A stretch of 64,000 bases of DNA from Candidatus Tabaqchalia intestinavium (GTDB lineage Bacteria > Bacillota > Clostridia > Oscillospirales > CAJFTT01), in assembly GCA_904420005.1 (NCBI GenBank), contig CAJFTT010000042.1:1-64000 (forward strand). Reading direction: 5' to 3'. Each line of letters starts with the position of its first letter. The stretch's first letter is position 1. Position numbers and translations under genes: made by a program. Positions 9,712-18,596 of this stretch are shown here, piece by piece. The notes under the pieces were generated by a model that searched no databases, had not been told where the DNA came from, and saw only the letters and a list, made by a program, of their open reading frames with translations.

Positions 9712-9740
9712 ATTGTACTTCACAGAAGGTGGGTTGTCAA
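9712..9740 (-). promoter_or_regulatory. Sigma-A promoter of the rhamnosidase gene
   Basis: On the minus strand TTGACA (9740-9735) is followed after 17 bases by TACAAT (9717-9712). Transcription would start near 9705, giving a leader of about 60 bases before the ATG at 9644. The surroundings are AT-rich. Confidence 0.8.
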
Positions 9741-9933
9741 TGGGTTATGCATAAAAATAATTCTTATTACCCGTAATATTTCACAGTTTCATCCAAAAAG
9801 ATTTTGTTTTATAATGTTGTGTTGCAAAATAATAAAAGGAAATGATCAGCTGACTTGCACTGTCTGGAAGAAACGAAATGTATAATCGAATGAAAATTGT
9901 AAAATTGAATTCTTTGTCTGTGAGGGCGGAGCA

Positions 9934-11217
9934 TCAATCGCATGGAGCGTCGTCCTCCAGCGTGCAGGCGAGTTGTCGCAGGTGATCTGGGGACAGGGAC
10001 TTGGTGGATTTGGCAAACAAACACAGCCGCGCCGGACGGAAGGTATCCTGTGCCAGGGCGGCGAGCTGCGCGGGCGTTACGGCCCGGATGGCGCGCGCCA
10101 CATCCTCCAGCGTATGGTAAGATTCCCCGAGAATATGGCCAGAATAGGCAAATTGCCATTCGAGATCCTCGGGCGAATCCGGCAGAATGGACAGCTCCAG
10201 CAACAAGCTTTCCTTAATGGCGTCGAGTGCCTGCGGCTTTTTTAATTGCTGAAAGATTTGCAGTGCTTCCGCGATCGCCCGTTTGAGTGTGGCCGGATCC
10301 GGTGCTTCGAAACTGACATGTAAATTTCCAATATTGCAATATTCTTCCAGCCGCGCGTCAAAGCTGTAAATCAACCCCAAATCTTCTTTCAGACGCTGGT
10401 TGAATGCGCATCCATCCCCGCCGAACAGCAAGTGATACAGTACAGTGCGCAGCGCATACGAATAGCGGCGGCAATCCAGGTCGAAGTGTATAGAAGCAGT
10501 GTTGTAAAGCTGACTAGGATAGACGCGCGCCTTGCAATCCCGCTGACCGAAATCCGCCGGCACGGCGGCGCAGTTGTCGTAGACTTTCGGGGAAGCTGGC
10601 AACGGCAAGGCGCCGATTGCGGCCTGCAGACGCTGGACGCCCTCGCCGCGATCATTGCCGGTCAGATAAAAGAACAGCGTATCGCAGGTCAGCACGCTTT
10701 GCTGGTATTCCTGCAGTTTTTTGCCCGAAAGGCGGCGCAGCGTCGTCCGATTACCCAGAATCGGCAAACTATTGGCTGTGCCGCTCCAGAATAGGCGGTT
10801 GGCGCAGGCTTCGGTCGAATTTCTCCGACCGTTTTCGCTGATTTCCGCACGGATTACGGATTTTTCCGTTTCGATTTCCGCCGGAGTCAGCGCCAGCGGG
10901 CAGAAAATCCGCGACATTACTTCCACGCCGAGCGCGAGCTGTGAGGAAGGGCCGGACATTTCAAAATGCAAAAATTCCTTGTAGGTGCAAGCGTTGAAAT
11001 CCAGACAGGCGCGGTTGAGCAGCGCATATAGACGGCCTTGATAGAGCTTGTTAATATTGCGGAATGTTAGGTGCTCAAAAAGATGCGTAATCCCAGGCGC
11101 TTCTGGGGAATACATAGTTCCGGCCGGCACAAACAAGGAGAGACGGAAGGTATGCAGATTGGGATTGGGGAAGCGGTAAATGCGCACCCCATTGGGGTAC
11201 AAAAACATCTGTTCCAT
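9934..11217 (-). CDS. M16 family zinc metallopeptidase (single half-unit)
   Basis: This 427-residue protein carries the inverted zinc motif HLFEH (HxxEH) at residues 45-49. A downstream glutamate region, TEKSVIRAEISENG, could supply the third ligand. The second half (from about residue 215) matches the inactive M16 C-terminal domain. Peptidases of this family form clam-shell dimers and degrade or process peptides. In many Firmicutes two M16 genes are adjacent (YmfF/YmfH type), but here only one is present. There is no signal peptide, so it should be cytoplasmic. An AGGAGG site lies 7 bases before the ATG. The C-terminus is near the rhamnosidase promoter region, with no clear terminator between. 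Confidence 0.8.
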   Translation of the reverse strand: MEQMFLYPNGVRIYRFPNPNLHTFRLSLFVPAGTMYSPEAPGITHLFEHLTFRNINKLYQGRLYALLNRACLDFNACTYKEFLHFEMSGPSSQLALGVEVMSRIFCPLALTPAEIETEKSVIRAEISENGRRNSTEACANRLFWSGTANSLPILGNRTTLRRLSGKKLQEYQQSVLTCDTLFFYLTGNDRGEGVQRLQAAIGALPLPASPKVYDNCAAVPADFGQRDCKARVYPSQLYNTASIHFDLDCRRYSYALRTVLYHLLFGGDGCAFNQRLKEDLGLIYSFDARLEEYCNIGNLHVSFEAPDPATLKRAIAEALQIFQQLKKPQALDAIKESLLLELSILPDSPEDLEWQFAYSGHILGESYHTLEDVARAIRAVTPAQLAALAQDTFRPARLCLFAKSTKSLSPDHLRQLACTLEDDAPCD

Positions 11218-11375
11218 CTTCTGCCTCCTGAACTGTGGAAAATAAAGACCATCCCCCTGGCGAACAGAGGGAAAGACGGTTTTCCGGGATCAAACAGACG
11301 GTCAGCCGTGTTTGCCTGTGCCCGTTTTTGATTGAAAAACACCTGGATGGGAGCATGACGGCTTAAAACATGGCA

Positions 11376-11413
11376 CGGCCGGTCCACGCCGCTTTTCTTG
11401 CGGAGGACCGGCC
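11376..11413 (-). terminator. Stem-loop after the acetyltransferase gene
   Basis: CGGCCGGTCC (11376-11385) and GGACCGGCCG (11404-11413) form a strong stem, with a second small CCGC/GCGG stem inside. It lies just 3' of the minus-strand acetyltransferase gene. The T-run is weak and displaced. Confidence 0.5.
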
Positions 11414-11427
11414 GCGTACCCGGCAGA

Positions 11428-11994
11428 TCAGGCCTTGCTGTTTGCCGGTGTGGTGGCTTGTGCGGGGAAATCCGCCGTGCCGTTTGTCACGCAAAACACG
11501 TCGTGCGGCATATCCATGCCATAATAGTGCTTGACGAACCGACCGACCTGGTGCATTCCCACGCGCAGCGCGACCCGGCGGGAGGCGGCGTTGGTGTCCC
11601 GGATGATGGAATAAACGGCATCCAGCCCCAAAGTACCGAATGCATGGTCCCGGCAGCCGCAGGCTGCTTCCGTAGCGTACCCGCAGTGCCAGTGCCGGCG
11701 CTTGAGCAGATACCCGATTTCCGGCACACGACGTCCTTCCCAATCCTGCATGGTCAGTCCGGCCTGCCCGATGAACGCGCCGTCTTCACGCCGGATCATC
11801 GCCCACAGCCCGAAGCCGTCCCGCCGATAACGCGCCTGCTGGCGATGCAGCCAGTCCCAGGCTTCCGCATCGGAAAATGTATGCTCGTAAGCGTACATCG
11901 TTTCCTCGTCCTGCAGGATTTCGCACAGATCGGGGAAATCCGCTTCCATCATTTCCCGCAGCCACAGCCGTGGCGTCTGCAAAATACTCTCCAT
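11428..11994 (-). CDS. GNAT acetyltransferase, RimJ/RimL-like
   Basis: This 188-residue protein begins with LQTPRLWLREM, typical of the RimJ/RimL branch of GNAT enzymes. It continues with IGQAGLTM, the acetyl-CoA-binding strand VPEIGYLLKRRHWHCGYATEA and a C-terminal SRRVALRVGM. These enzymes transfer acetyl from acetyl-CoA to an N-terminal or other amine; the substrate cannot be read from sequence. The start at 11994 has AGAGGAAG upstream. The gene is separated from rnhA by 73 bases and may be co-transcribed with it. Confidence 0.82.
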   Translation of the reverse strand: MESILQTPRLWLREMMEADFPDLCEILQDEETMYAYEHTFSDAEAWDWLHRQQARYRRDGFGLWAMIRREDGAFIGQAGLTMQDWEGRRVPEIGYLLKRRHWHCGYATEAACGCRDHAFGTLGLDAVYSIIRDTNAASRRVALRVGMHQVGRFVKHYYGMDMPHDVFCVTNGTADFPAQATTPANSKA

Positions 11995-12067
11995 CTTTTT
12001 TCTTCCTCTCAGCGGTCAGCGCGCCAAATTGGCGCGCGCCTATTTTGTGTTGGAGCAAAGCATAGTT

Positions 12068-12535
12068 CTAAATGGCAGGGGAGGACTGTGACTGGATACG
12101 GCGCGTTGCCTCCACGGCCAGCCGGTCGCAGCGCTCGTTTTCCGGATGCTCGTTGTGTCCGCGCACCCAGAAAAAATGGACCACGTGCGTTTCGGTCAGC
12201 TGCAGCAGCTGCTCCCACAGGTCGGCGTTGAGCGCAGGGGAGCGGTCGCTTTTCTTCCAGCCGTTTGCGCGCCACTTTTTGGCCCAGCCTTTGCTCATGC
12301 CGTTGACGAGATATTGGGAATCGCTGTACAAATCCACTTCGCACGGTTCCTTGAGGCAACGGAGCCCTTCAATGGCCGCGGTCAGCTCCATGCGGTTGTT
12401 GGTGGTTTGCCGTTCCCCGCCGGAAAGCTCGCGTTCTGCCCCACGGTATCGGAGAATCACACCCCAGCCGCCTGCGCCGGGATTACCGGAGCAGGCGCCG
12501 TCTGTGAAGATTTCCACTTTTTTGCGTTGTGTCAT
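12068..12535 (-). CDS. rnhA: Ribonuclease HI
   Basis: This 155-residue protein is the usual RNase HI length. The four catalytic acids are visible: D12 in [12 protein letters not shown]50 in NRMEL, D72 in YSDSQY, and D137 in ERCDRLA, with histidine 127 in VRGHNEHP. It cleaves the RNA strand of RNA-DNA hybrids, removing R-loops and primers. The handle loop [14 protein letters not shown] is present, as in the Escherichia coli type. A GCAGGAGGACGG site lies before the ATG. A promoter is predicted about 270 bases upstream. Confidence 0.93.
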   Translation of the reverse strand: MTQRKKVEIFTDGACSGNPGAGGWGVILRYRGAERELSGGERQTTNNRMELTAAIEGLRCLKEPCEVDLYSDSQYLVNGMSKGWAKKWRANGWKKSDRSPALNADLWEQLLQLTETHVVHFFWVRGHNEHPENERCDRLAVEATRRIQSQSSPAI

Positions 12536-12802
12536 TTTACTTCCGTCCTCCTGCGATGTATATCAATCCTTGGTGCATGAAAAACAATGCGCCGGTCGGC
12601 TGCGGGCATGACAGCGGACGGCGTTTTTGAAGCAGCCGAACAGCCGCCTGCGATATTGCGGCTTTGTTTGTAAAAGACATGGTCTGTGTTTACCGGAAAC
12701 AGCCGCTCGGAGAAGGGCCACAGAACGGACGGATCCAGCAACGAAAAACGGTTTGGGTTGAGAGAACCATATTTCCCCTTGCGCACCGAAGATCGTGTTT
12801 CC
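12536..12802 (-). other. Long leader of rnhA, no gene seen
   Basis: Between the predicted rnhA promoter and the gene lie about 265 transcribed bases. Short open frames occur on the minus strand but none has a ribosome binding site or recognisable protein. No riboswitch structure was recognised. Confidence 0.35.
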
Positions 12803-12831
12803 ATTTTATCATACGGTCGGGCGAAGCGCAA
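12803..12831 (-). promoter_or_regulatory. Predicted sigma-A promoter upstream of rnhA
   Basis: On the minus strand TTGCGC (12831-12826) is followed after 17 bases by TAAAAT (12808-12803). It lies just downstream of the terminator that ends the carboxypeptidase gene. Confidence 0.55.
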
Positions 12832-12894
12832 CCCAAAGGAAAATCGCTGCCTCCAAGCAAGACGGGGGACGCTCAATGGGCCGTTGTATAAAAA

Positions 12895-12923
12895 GCAGCC
12901 GGCCCTTCGAGCGGGCCGGCTGC
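12895..12923 (-). terminator. Intrinsic terminator of the carboxypeptidase gene
   Basis: Arms GCAGCCGGCCC (12895-12905) and GGGCCGGCTGC (12913-12923) form a perfect stem, followed on the minus strand by TTTTTATA. It ends the M18 aminopeptidase/VanY-type unit. Confidence 0.85.
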
Positions 12924-12989
12924 GATTGTCTCCTTTGCTCGCGTTTGCAATGGAGGAGATCGTGAACAGGGAAGGGACGGCGGGGAAGT

Positions 12990-13937
12990 TTAGGCCTGGC
13001 CGGTATATTCCTCCAGGCAGAGCCCCTTTTCGTAGATTTCCGTCGCGGCCTCCACGCCGACATAGCGGAAATGCCACGGCTCAAAAGCGATCATGGTGAT
13101 GTCTTCTTTATCTTTGGGATAGCGCAGAATGAACCCATATTTGTGGGCGTTCTCTTTCATCCACACGGCCAACGGGTCGCTTTCAAACTGGGCGTCGAGC
13201 TTTTTGCCGTATTTGCTGTAGGCCGACCAGGTGTAAATATCGACCGCCAGACCGATGCAGTGCTCGCTGGTGCCCGGCGGCGCGACGCGCACCGTGTTCT
13301 CCACCGCGTCTTCGCGGGAGGCGCCAGGATGCTCCTCCATATAGTCTTTCAGGGCGTTTTCGTAATTATTCGCCTGGTATTGGTAGGTGCGGTAGGTGGA
13401 ATAGACGATCGGAAGGAAGCCCTCCTCCCGCGCGGCGGCGAGAAACTCCGCCAAAGGTTCAGCGGCGCGCTCGTCGAGCTTATAGGTCGCGCCGGCACGG
13501 TCGGTGGTGCTGTCCGGCAGCGTGACGAGCTTGGGCGTTCCGCTGGATTCAGTCATGCGGTATTCCTTGTTGACGACCGTCGTCAGCTCGTAGCCGACGC
13601 CTTCGATGTATTGATCGTCTACATAGCCTTTGACATCCGGATTTGCGGGAATCTCCGCGTCCGAAGAGGCGCCGCCGTTGGAAGAAACAGGTTCGTCAGA
13701 GGAAGCGTCGCTTTGGGATGAGACGGGCGACTGCGAGGAGGCGCCCTCCTGGGAAGTACTTGTATCGGCGCCGCTTTCGCTTCCTGTCGAGGCGACGCTG
13801 GCAAGCGTACCCGCCGCCGAAGAGACGTCCTCGCCGCCTGATGAGCAGGAGGCGAGGAAAACACTGCAGGCCAGCAGCAGGCTGACCGCGCACAGGATGG
13901 ACGGGCATTTATGCATCGGTTTCTTTTCTGTCATCAT
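12990..13937 (-). CDS. VanY-type D-alanyl-D-alanine carboxypeptidase, lipoprotein
   Basis: This 315-residue protein has a lipoprotein signal with cysteine 31 in VFLASC. A Ser/Ala/Gly-rich linker of about 65 residues would span the cell wall. The peptidase domain has the M15B metal motifs SEHCIGLAVD and EPWHFRYVG, which bind zinc. It should trim the terminal D-alanine from peptidoglycan stem peptides at the outer surface. Presence of such a protein alone does not indicate vancomycin resistance, because no VanH/VanA genes are near. AAAGGAGG precedes the first ATG by 6 bases. It lies 18 bases after the M18 aminopeptidase gene and is probably co-transcribed. Confidence 0.88.
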   Translation of the reverse strand: MMTEKKPMHKCPSILCAVSLLLACSVFLASCSSGGEDVSSAAGTLASVASTGSESGADTSTSQEGASSQSPVSSQSDASSDEPVSSNGGASSDAEIPANPDVKGYVDDQYIEGVGYELTTVVNKEYRMTESSGTPKLVTLPDSTTDRAGATYKLDERAAEPLAEFLAAAREEGFLPIVYSTYRTYQYQANNYENALKDYMEEHPGASREDAVENTVRVAPPGTSEHCIGLAVDIYTWSAYSKYGKKLDAQFESDPLAVWMKENAHKYGFILRYPKDKEDITMIAFEPWHFRYVGVEAATEIYEKGLCLEEYTGQA

Positions 13938-13955
13938 GAATCCTCCTTTTGCCTT

Positions 13956-15356
13956 TTAGCCGATGAAAGCCAAAAATGCGCGGTATGCCATATAGACGTC
14001 CAGCTTTGCCACCACTTCATAGGGCGAATGCATGGACAGCACCGGCACGCCGAGATCGACGGTATCGACGTTGAGGTTGGCGATATACATCGCCACGGTG
14101 CCGCCGCCGCCCTGATCGACCTTGCCGAGCTCGCCCGTCTGCCAGACGACGTTGGCGTCATCGAGCGTGCGGCGGATCTGCGCCATATATTCTGCGGAAG
14201 CGTCGGAAGTATCGGATTTGCCGCGGGCACCGGTATATTTCGTGATAACGACGCCGTAATTGAGCAGCGCAGTGTTGCGCTTCTCGGTCACTTCCGGATA
14301 GGAGGGGTCGAACGCGGCGTTGACGTCGGCGGACAGGCAGCAGGATTTGGAGAGTACGTGGCGGCCCTTCGTGCCGGCGGCTTCGGCGATGTCGTCGATG
14401 AAATAGGCCAGGAAGCTGCTCTGCATGCCGGTGTTGCCGTTGCTGCCGACCTCCTCTTTGTCTGCGAGGATCGTGACCATCGTGCGCGCGGGCTTCTCTG
14501 CGTCGAGCGTGGCGCGCAGCGCGGTATAAGCGCAGACACGGTCGTCATGGCCGTAAGCGCCGATCATGCTGCGGTCGAAGCCGACGTCGCGCGCGGAAAA
14601 GGCGGGCGTGAATTCCAGCTCTGCCGAGAGGAAATCCGCCTCGTCGATGCCGTACTTTTCTTGCAGCAAATGCAGCACGTTGAGCTTCACCTTTTCGCTC
14701 GCGGCGTCATCCTTGAAGGGGCGGCTGCCGATCAGGATGTTCAGCGCCTCGCCCGCCACGCCTTCGGTCATTTTTTTGCTCATCTGGTCCTTGGCCAGAT
14801 GGGGCAGCAGGTCGGTGATGACGAAAAGGGGATCGCCCGCGTCCTCGCCGAGCTTGACCTCGACGACGGTGCCGTCGCGCTTGACGACAACGCCGTGCAG
14901 CGAGAGGGGAATGGCCGTCCACTGGTATTTTTTGATACCACCGTAATAGTGGGTTTTGAAGTAACAGATCTCGTTGTCCTCATAGACGGGGCGCGGCTTG
15001 AGATCGATCCGCGGCGAATCAATATGCGCAGCGAGCAGGTTGACACCCTCCTGCAGCGGCGCTTCGCCGAAGACGGCCAGCAGCAGGCTCTTGCCGCGAT
15101 TGTTGAGATACACTTTATCCCCGGCCTTGTAAACCTGCCCGACGCAATAGGGGACGAAACCGCGCGCCTCGGCGAGCTTGACGGCGGTGCATACCGCTTC
15201 GCGCTCTGTTTTTGCCGCGTCGAGGAATTGCTTATAATCCTCGCAGAAAGCGTCCGCCCGCTGCACTTCTTCTTCCGAAATGCGCTCCGCCGCATGTTTC
15301 GGCTCCCAGAAAAGCGTCTCGCGCAGCGTCTGTCCGGCAGTTTTTTCCTGTTTCAT
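13956..15356 (-). CDS. M18 family aminopeptidase
   Basis: This 466-residue protein matches the M18 aspartyl-aminopeptidase family in length and motifs. AAHIDSPRID supplies the first metal histidine, YGHDDRVCAYTAL an aspartate, and DKEEVGSNGNTGM the catalytic glutamate region. SMHSPYEV near the C-terminus supplies the last histidine. It is a cytoplasmic di-zinc enzyme that removes N-terminal, usually acidic, residues from peptides. There is no signal peptide. An AGAGAGGTG sequence precedes the ATG. The downstream carboxypeptidase starts 18 bases later; upstream is coaE, separated by a hairpin. Confidence 0.9.
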   Translation of the reverse strand: MKQEKTAGQTLRETLFWEPKHAAERISEEEVQRADAFCEDYKQFLDAAKTEREAVCTAVKLAEARGFVPYCVGQVYKAGDKVYLNNRGKSLLLAVFGEAPLQEGVNLLAAHIDSPRIDLKPRPVYEDNEICYFKTHYYGGIKKYQWTAIPLSLHGVVVKRDGTVVEVKLGEDAGDPLFVITDLLPHLAKDQMSKKMTEGVAGEALNILIGSRPFKDDAASEKVKLNVLHLLQEKYGIDEADFLSAELEFTPAFSARDVGFDRSMIGAYGHDDRVCAYTALRATLDAEKPARTMVTILADKEEVGSNGNTGMQSSFLAYFIDDIAEAAGTKGRHVLSKSCCLSADVNAAFDPSYPEVTEKRNTALLNYGVVITKYTGARGKSDTSDASAEYMAQIRRTLDDANVVWQTGELGKVDQGGGGTVAMYIANLNVDTVDLGVPVLSMHSPYEVVAKLDVYMAYRAFLAFIG

Positions 15357-15392
15357 CGTAACAACACCTCTCTATTAAAATAAATATGCAAA

Positions 15393-15409
15393 CGGCGGCC
15401 CGGCCGCCG
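15393..15409 (-). terminator. Probable terminator after coaE
   Basis: CGGCGGC and GCCGCCG form a seven-pair stem with a three-base loop. On the minus strand it is followed by a T-rich stretch (TTTGCATATTTATTTT). It would end the operon from the acetyltransferase at 19046 to coaE. Confidence 0.55.
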
Positions 15410-15459
15410 GGATGGAAACGATACAATGCGCGCCTGTTGCTGGCCGCGCGCCTTTGGGA

Positions 15460-16083
15460 TTACTGTATGCAGTTTGGGGGGCGTTCATCCGCGCCGACCA
15501 TGCAGGCGTAGGCTTTTTCCAGCTTTTCCTCAAACGCACCAAGCGTGCTGTCGTTGTCAATGACGAGATCTGCGCGGGCAGCAAATTCTGCCATCTGCGC
15601 CTGCGCGTCGAGCCGCCGCTGCGCCGCTGCTTCATCCAGGCCGTCGCGCGCGATGATCCGTGCCCGCTGTGTCTCCGGCGCGGCAGTGAGAAACAGCACC
15701 CCATCGCACAGACGTTCCGCGCCGCTCTGATAAAGCAGCGGCGCATCGAGCAGAACCAGCGGGATACCGGCCATTTTGGCCGCGTCGATCTGCCGGGCGC
15801 ATTCGCGCAAAATGGCCGGATGCGTGATGGCGTTGAGCCGGGCGAGGGCAGCGCCGTTTATGAAAGCGCGCTCCGCGAGCGCCCGGCGATCGATCTCCCC
15901 CTCGGGCGTGAGGATCTGCGCGCCGAACGCTTCGACCAGCGCCGACTTTACCGCCGGAAAGTGCAGTGCCTCGTGCGCGATGCGGTCGGCGTCGACTACG
16001 GCGGCGCCCTGTCGCGCGAAATAGGCTGCCGCGGTGCTTTTGCCCGCGCCGGTCATGCCGGTCAGGCCCCATACACGGCTCAT
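15460..16083 (-). CDS. coaE: Dephospho-CoA kinase
   Basis: This 207-residue P-loop kinase has GLTGMTGAGKST near the N-terminus. The DADRIAHEAL motif follows, and the family pattern NAITHPAI and LLDAPLLYQSG comes after. It phosphorylates dephospho-CoA at the ribose 3'-hydroxyl, the last step of coenzyme A synthesis. Its start overlaps the stop of the TsaC-type gene by four bases (ATGA), so translation is probably coupled. Confidence 0.92.
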   Translation of the reverse strand: MSRVWGLTGMTGAGKSTAAAYFARQGAAVVDADRIAHEALHFPAVKSALVEAFGAQILTPEGEIDRRALAERAFINGAALARLNAITHPAILRECARQIDAAKMAGIPLVLLDAPLLYQSGAERLCDGVLFLTAAPETQRARIIARDGLDEAAAQRRLDAQAQMAEFAARADLVIDNDSTLGAFEEKLEKAYACMVGADERPPNCIQ

Positions 16084-17114
16084 ACGGAGATCACCTCGAA
16101 ATTGGCGGCGCGCAATAGGCGATTATTGACGGCAAGGCCAATGCCTTCGTTGGTTTCCGTGCGCACCAGCACAAGACGGAACCCGTCCTCGTCCGCCTGC
16201 CGCAGCAGCGTGAAGATCTCATGGGCCTTTTCTTTCCCCTGTGCCGAGGCGCCGAGACTGTAGCGCGCCATACCGGCCGGAGCAGGCTCATCGTCAAACG
16301 CGAGATAGACGCTGCCCTCGTGTGGAAAATGCGCGGCCGCGTAAGCGGCGGCCGCCTCCGGCGAGCCGGAGAGCAGCACCACCCGCGCGTCGGGAGCATA
16401 GTGCTTGTGCTTCATGCCGGGCGAAAGCGCAGCCTCGCCCTCGGCGAGCGGCTGCAGCACCGCGCCCGCGATCTGCACTTCGACGCCCGCGCCGCGCAGC
16501 ATTTCCGCGGTGACGGCGCCGGGGCGCAGGATAGTCGCCTTCTCGCCCTGCAGGGAGAGCACCGTGGATTCCAGCCCCACTTCGCAGGGGCCGCCGTCCA
16601 AAATCAGAGGGATGCGGCCGTCCATATCATGCAGCACATGCGCCGCCGTCGTTGTGCTGGGCCGGCCCGAGCGGTTGGCAGAAGGGGCGGCGAGAGGCGT
16701 GCCGGCCGCGGTGATGAGCGCCTGCGCCGCCGGATGGGAGGGCATGCGCACGGCAACGGTGGGCAGCCCCGCGGTGACGCAGGCGGGCAGCGCTTCGCTT
16801 TTGGGAAACAGCAGAGTGAGCGGGCCGGGCCAAAACGCCTCCATCAGCCGCCGCGCAGTGGCAGAAACCTCGCGCACCACAGCGGTCAGCTGGGCGCGGT
16901 CAGCGATATGCACGATGAGGGGATTATCCTGCGGACGTCCCTTGGCGAGGAAAATCTTCTCCACCGCCGCAGGGTTGAAGGCGTCGGCCGCAAGGCCATA
17001 GACGGTTTCCGTCGGCATGCCGACAACTTCGCCCGCTCGCAGCAGCGCCGCTCCTTCCGCTGCGGCTGCGGCCAGCGCGGCGGGGGTGCGTGTGTCGAGA
17101 ACGCGCGTATGCAT
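16080..17114 (-). CDS. Threonylcarbamoyl-AMP synthase, Sua5/TsaC type
   Basis: This 344-residue protein has the long Sua5 form. The YrdC domain (about residues 20-205) contains GEVVGMPTETVYGLAADAF, the lysine/arginine-bearing FLAKGRPQDNPLIVHI and APSANRSGRPS. The C-terminal Sua5 domain includes SPGMKHKHYAPDA. It makes threonylcarbamoyl-AMP from threonine, bicarbonate and ATP for the t6A modification of ANN-decoding tRNAs. This fits its place beside release factor 1. AAAGGAGGGG precedes the start at 17114. Confidence 0.92.
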   Translation of the reverse strand: MHTRVLDTRTPAALAAAAAEGAALLRAGEVVGMPTETVYGLAADAFNPAAVEKIFLAKGRPQDNPLIVHIADRAQLTAVVREVSATARRLMEAFWPGPLTLLFPKSEALPACVTAGLPTVAVRMPSHPAAQALITAAGTPLAAPSANRSGRPSTTTAAHVLHDMDGRIPLILDGGPCEVGLESTVLSLQGEKATILRPGAVTAEMLRGAGVEVQIAGAVLQPLAEGEAALSPGMKHKHYAPDARVVLLSGSPEAAAAYAAAHFPHEGSVYLAFDDEPAPAGMARYSLGASAQGKEKAHEIFTLLRQADEDGFRLVLVRTETNEGIGLAVNNRLLRAANFEVISV

Positions 17115-17134
17115 GGCGTCCCCTCCTTTCTAGA

Positions 17135-17257
17135 TCAATCGGATTCGCGTAAATATTTGGAACCGAAGCGCTCCTGCGCCATCAGCAGAAATTTCATCTG
17201 TTTGATTTTTCCTGAAGAAAAGTATTTAATCCCTTTATACGTCTTATACGTCGCCAA
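17135..17257 (-). CDS. Candidate small basic protein overlapping the end of prfA
   Basis: A 40-codon frame from a TTG at 17257 ends at 17135, between prfA and the Sua5-type gene. It overlaps the prfA stop in another frame. The peptide is lysine-rich and protein-like ([20 protein letters not shown], then [12 protein letters not shown]). A shorter version of 20 residues would begin at the ATG at 17197. No strong ribosome binding site precedes the TTG, so coupling to prfA would be needed. I recognise no family. It is listed because the amino-acid pattern is better than expected for an intergenic spacer. Confidence 0.3.
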   Translation of the reverse strand: MATYKTYKGIKYFSSGKIKQMKFLLMAQERFGSKYLRESD

Positions 17258-18314
17258 GTCGGAGCTTTTCCGCCTGATCGGCGGCGATGAGCGCGTCAAT
17301 CAGCTCGGTCAGGTCGCCGTTGAGGATCGCCTCCAGGCGGTAAAGCGTCAAGCCAATGCGATGGTCGGTCACGCGCCCCTGCGGATAGTTGTACGTGCGG
17401 ATGCGCTCGCTTCGATCGCCGGTGCCCACCTGGCTGCGCCGCTCTGCCGCGATGGCGTCAGCCTGCTCCTGCTGCATTTTTTCGTAAAGCCGGGAGCGCA
17501 GGATGCGCATGGCTTTTTCCTTGTTTTTGTATTGGCTGCGCTCGTCCTGGCACTCCACGACCAGGCCGGTCGGCAGGTGCGTGATGCGGATGGCGGACTC
17601 GGTTTTGTTTACGTGCTGACCGCCGGCCCCGCCGGAACGGTAGGTATCGATCTGCAGGTCGCCGGGCTGGATTTCCAGCTCGACCTCCTCCGCTTCCGGC
17701 AGCACGGCCACCGTGGCGGTGGAAGTGTGGATGCGGCCGCCGGCTTCTGTTTCCGGCACGCGCTGCACGCGGTGTACGCCGCTTTCAAACTTGAGCTTGG
17801 AGAAAACGCCATCCCCCTCGATCATGAAACAGATTTCCTTGAACCCGCCGAGCTCCGTGGGGTTGGAGGAAAGCACCTCGCTCTTCCAGCCGAGAGAAGA
17901 AGCATACATCGAATACATGCGAAACAGCGTGCCGACAAACAGCGCCGCTTCCTCGCCGCCCGCACCGCCGCGGATCTCGATGATGACGTTTTTTTCATCG
18001 TTGGGGTCATGCGGGAGCAACAGGACGCGCATCTCCTGCTGCGTGCGCGCGAGCGTATCCCGCGCCGTGCGCAGCTCTTCTTCCACCAGCGCGCGGAACT
18101 CCCGGTCCTGCGGTTCCCGCAGCAGCGCGGCGGCCTCTTCCTCGGCCTGCCTTGCCGCGCGGTGCTCGCGATATTTCTGCACCAGCGGGGTGAGGGATTT
18201 ATATTCCTTCATGAGCGCGCGATACTGCGCCTGATCGCCGACCACAGCGGGGTCGGTGAGTTTACGGGCGATCTCTTCAAACCGCGCCTCCACCAATTCG
18301 AGTTTTTCCAGCAT
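17244..18314 (-). CDS. prfA: Peptide chain release factor 1
   Basis: This 356-residue protein is a typical RF1. The stop-codon recognition region has PET in [16 protein letters not shown] (the PxT motif reading UAA/UAG). The GGQ loop, in [17 protein letters not shown], triggers peptidyl-tRNA hydrolysis, and the N-terminal helical domain is complete. AAAGGAAC lies before the ATG. It is flanked by DUF951 and Sua5-type genes in one operon. Confidence 0.95.
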   Translation of the reverse strand: MLEKLELVEARFEEIARKLTDPAVVGDQAQYRALMKEYKSLTPLVQKYREHRAARQAEEEAAALLREPQDREFRALVEEELRTARDTLARTQQEMRVLLLPHDPNDEKNVIIEIRGGAGGEEAALFVGTLFRMYSMYASSLGWKSEVLSSNPTELGGFKEICFMIEGDGVFSKLKFESGVHRVQRVPETEAGGRIHTSTATVAVLPEAEEVELEIQPGDLQIDTYRSGGAGGQHVNKTESAIRITHLPTGLVVECQDERSQYKNKEKAMRILRSRLYEKMQQEQADAIAAERRSQVGTGDRSERIRTYNYPQGRVTDHRIGLTLYRLEAILNGDLTELIDALIAADQAEKLRLGDV

Positions 18315-18355
18315 GGCGTTCGTTCCTTTCTTCCGATGGATGGGGAAGAAAACCG

Positions 18356-18550
18356 CTACAGCCCCGGTTCCGACTCTCGATGAATTTTTTTGATGTTTTT
18401 CTCAATTTTGGCCCGGGCGACCAGAACCTCACGTCCGCATTGCAGGCAGCGAATGCGGAAATCCATCCCGGAGCGCAGCACCAAAAACCGATGATTGCCG
18501 CAGGGATGCGCTTTTTTCAGTTCCAGAACATCGCCGACGCGCACGTCCAT
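18356..18550 (-). CDS. DUF951 family protein
   Basis: This 64-residue protein begins [18 protein letters not shown] and has two further cysteines in CLQCGREV. The pattern is the DUF951 family of small Firmicute proteins of unknown function, plausibly a metal- or nucleic-acid-binding beta barrel. A GAAAGGCGG sequence precedes the ATG at 18550. It sits between an acetyltransferase and prfA, all on one strand with short gaps. Confidence 0.85.
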   Translation of the reverse strand: MDVRVGDVLELKKAHPCGNHRFLVLRSGMDFRIRCLQCGREVLVARAKIEKNIKKIHRESEPGL

Positions 18551-18596
18551 CCCATTTCCGCCTTTCTTCTTCCTTTTGCTCCGCTTTGGGGGCGGA

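Noticed and set aside
16221-18383. Plus-strand open frame of 720 codons
   Set aside because: Antisense of the Sua5-type gene and prfA; composition is that of a complement strand.
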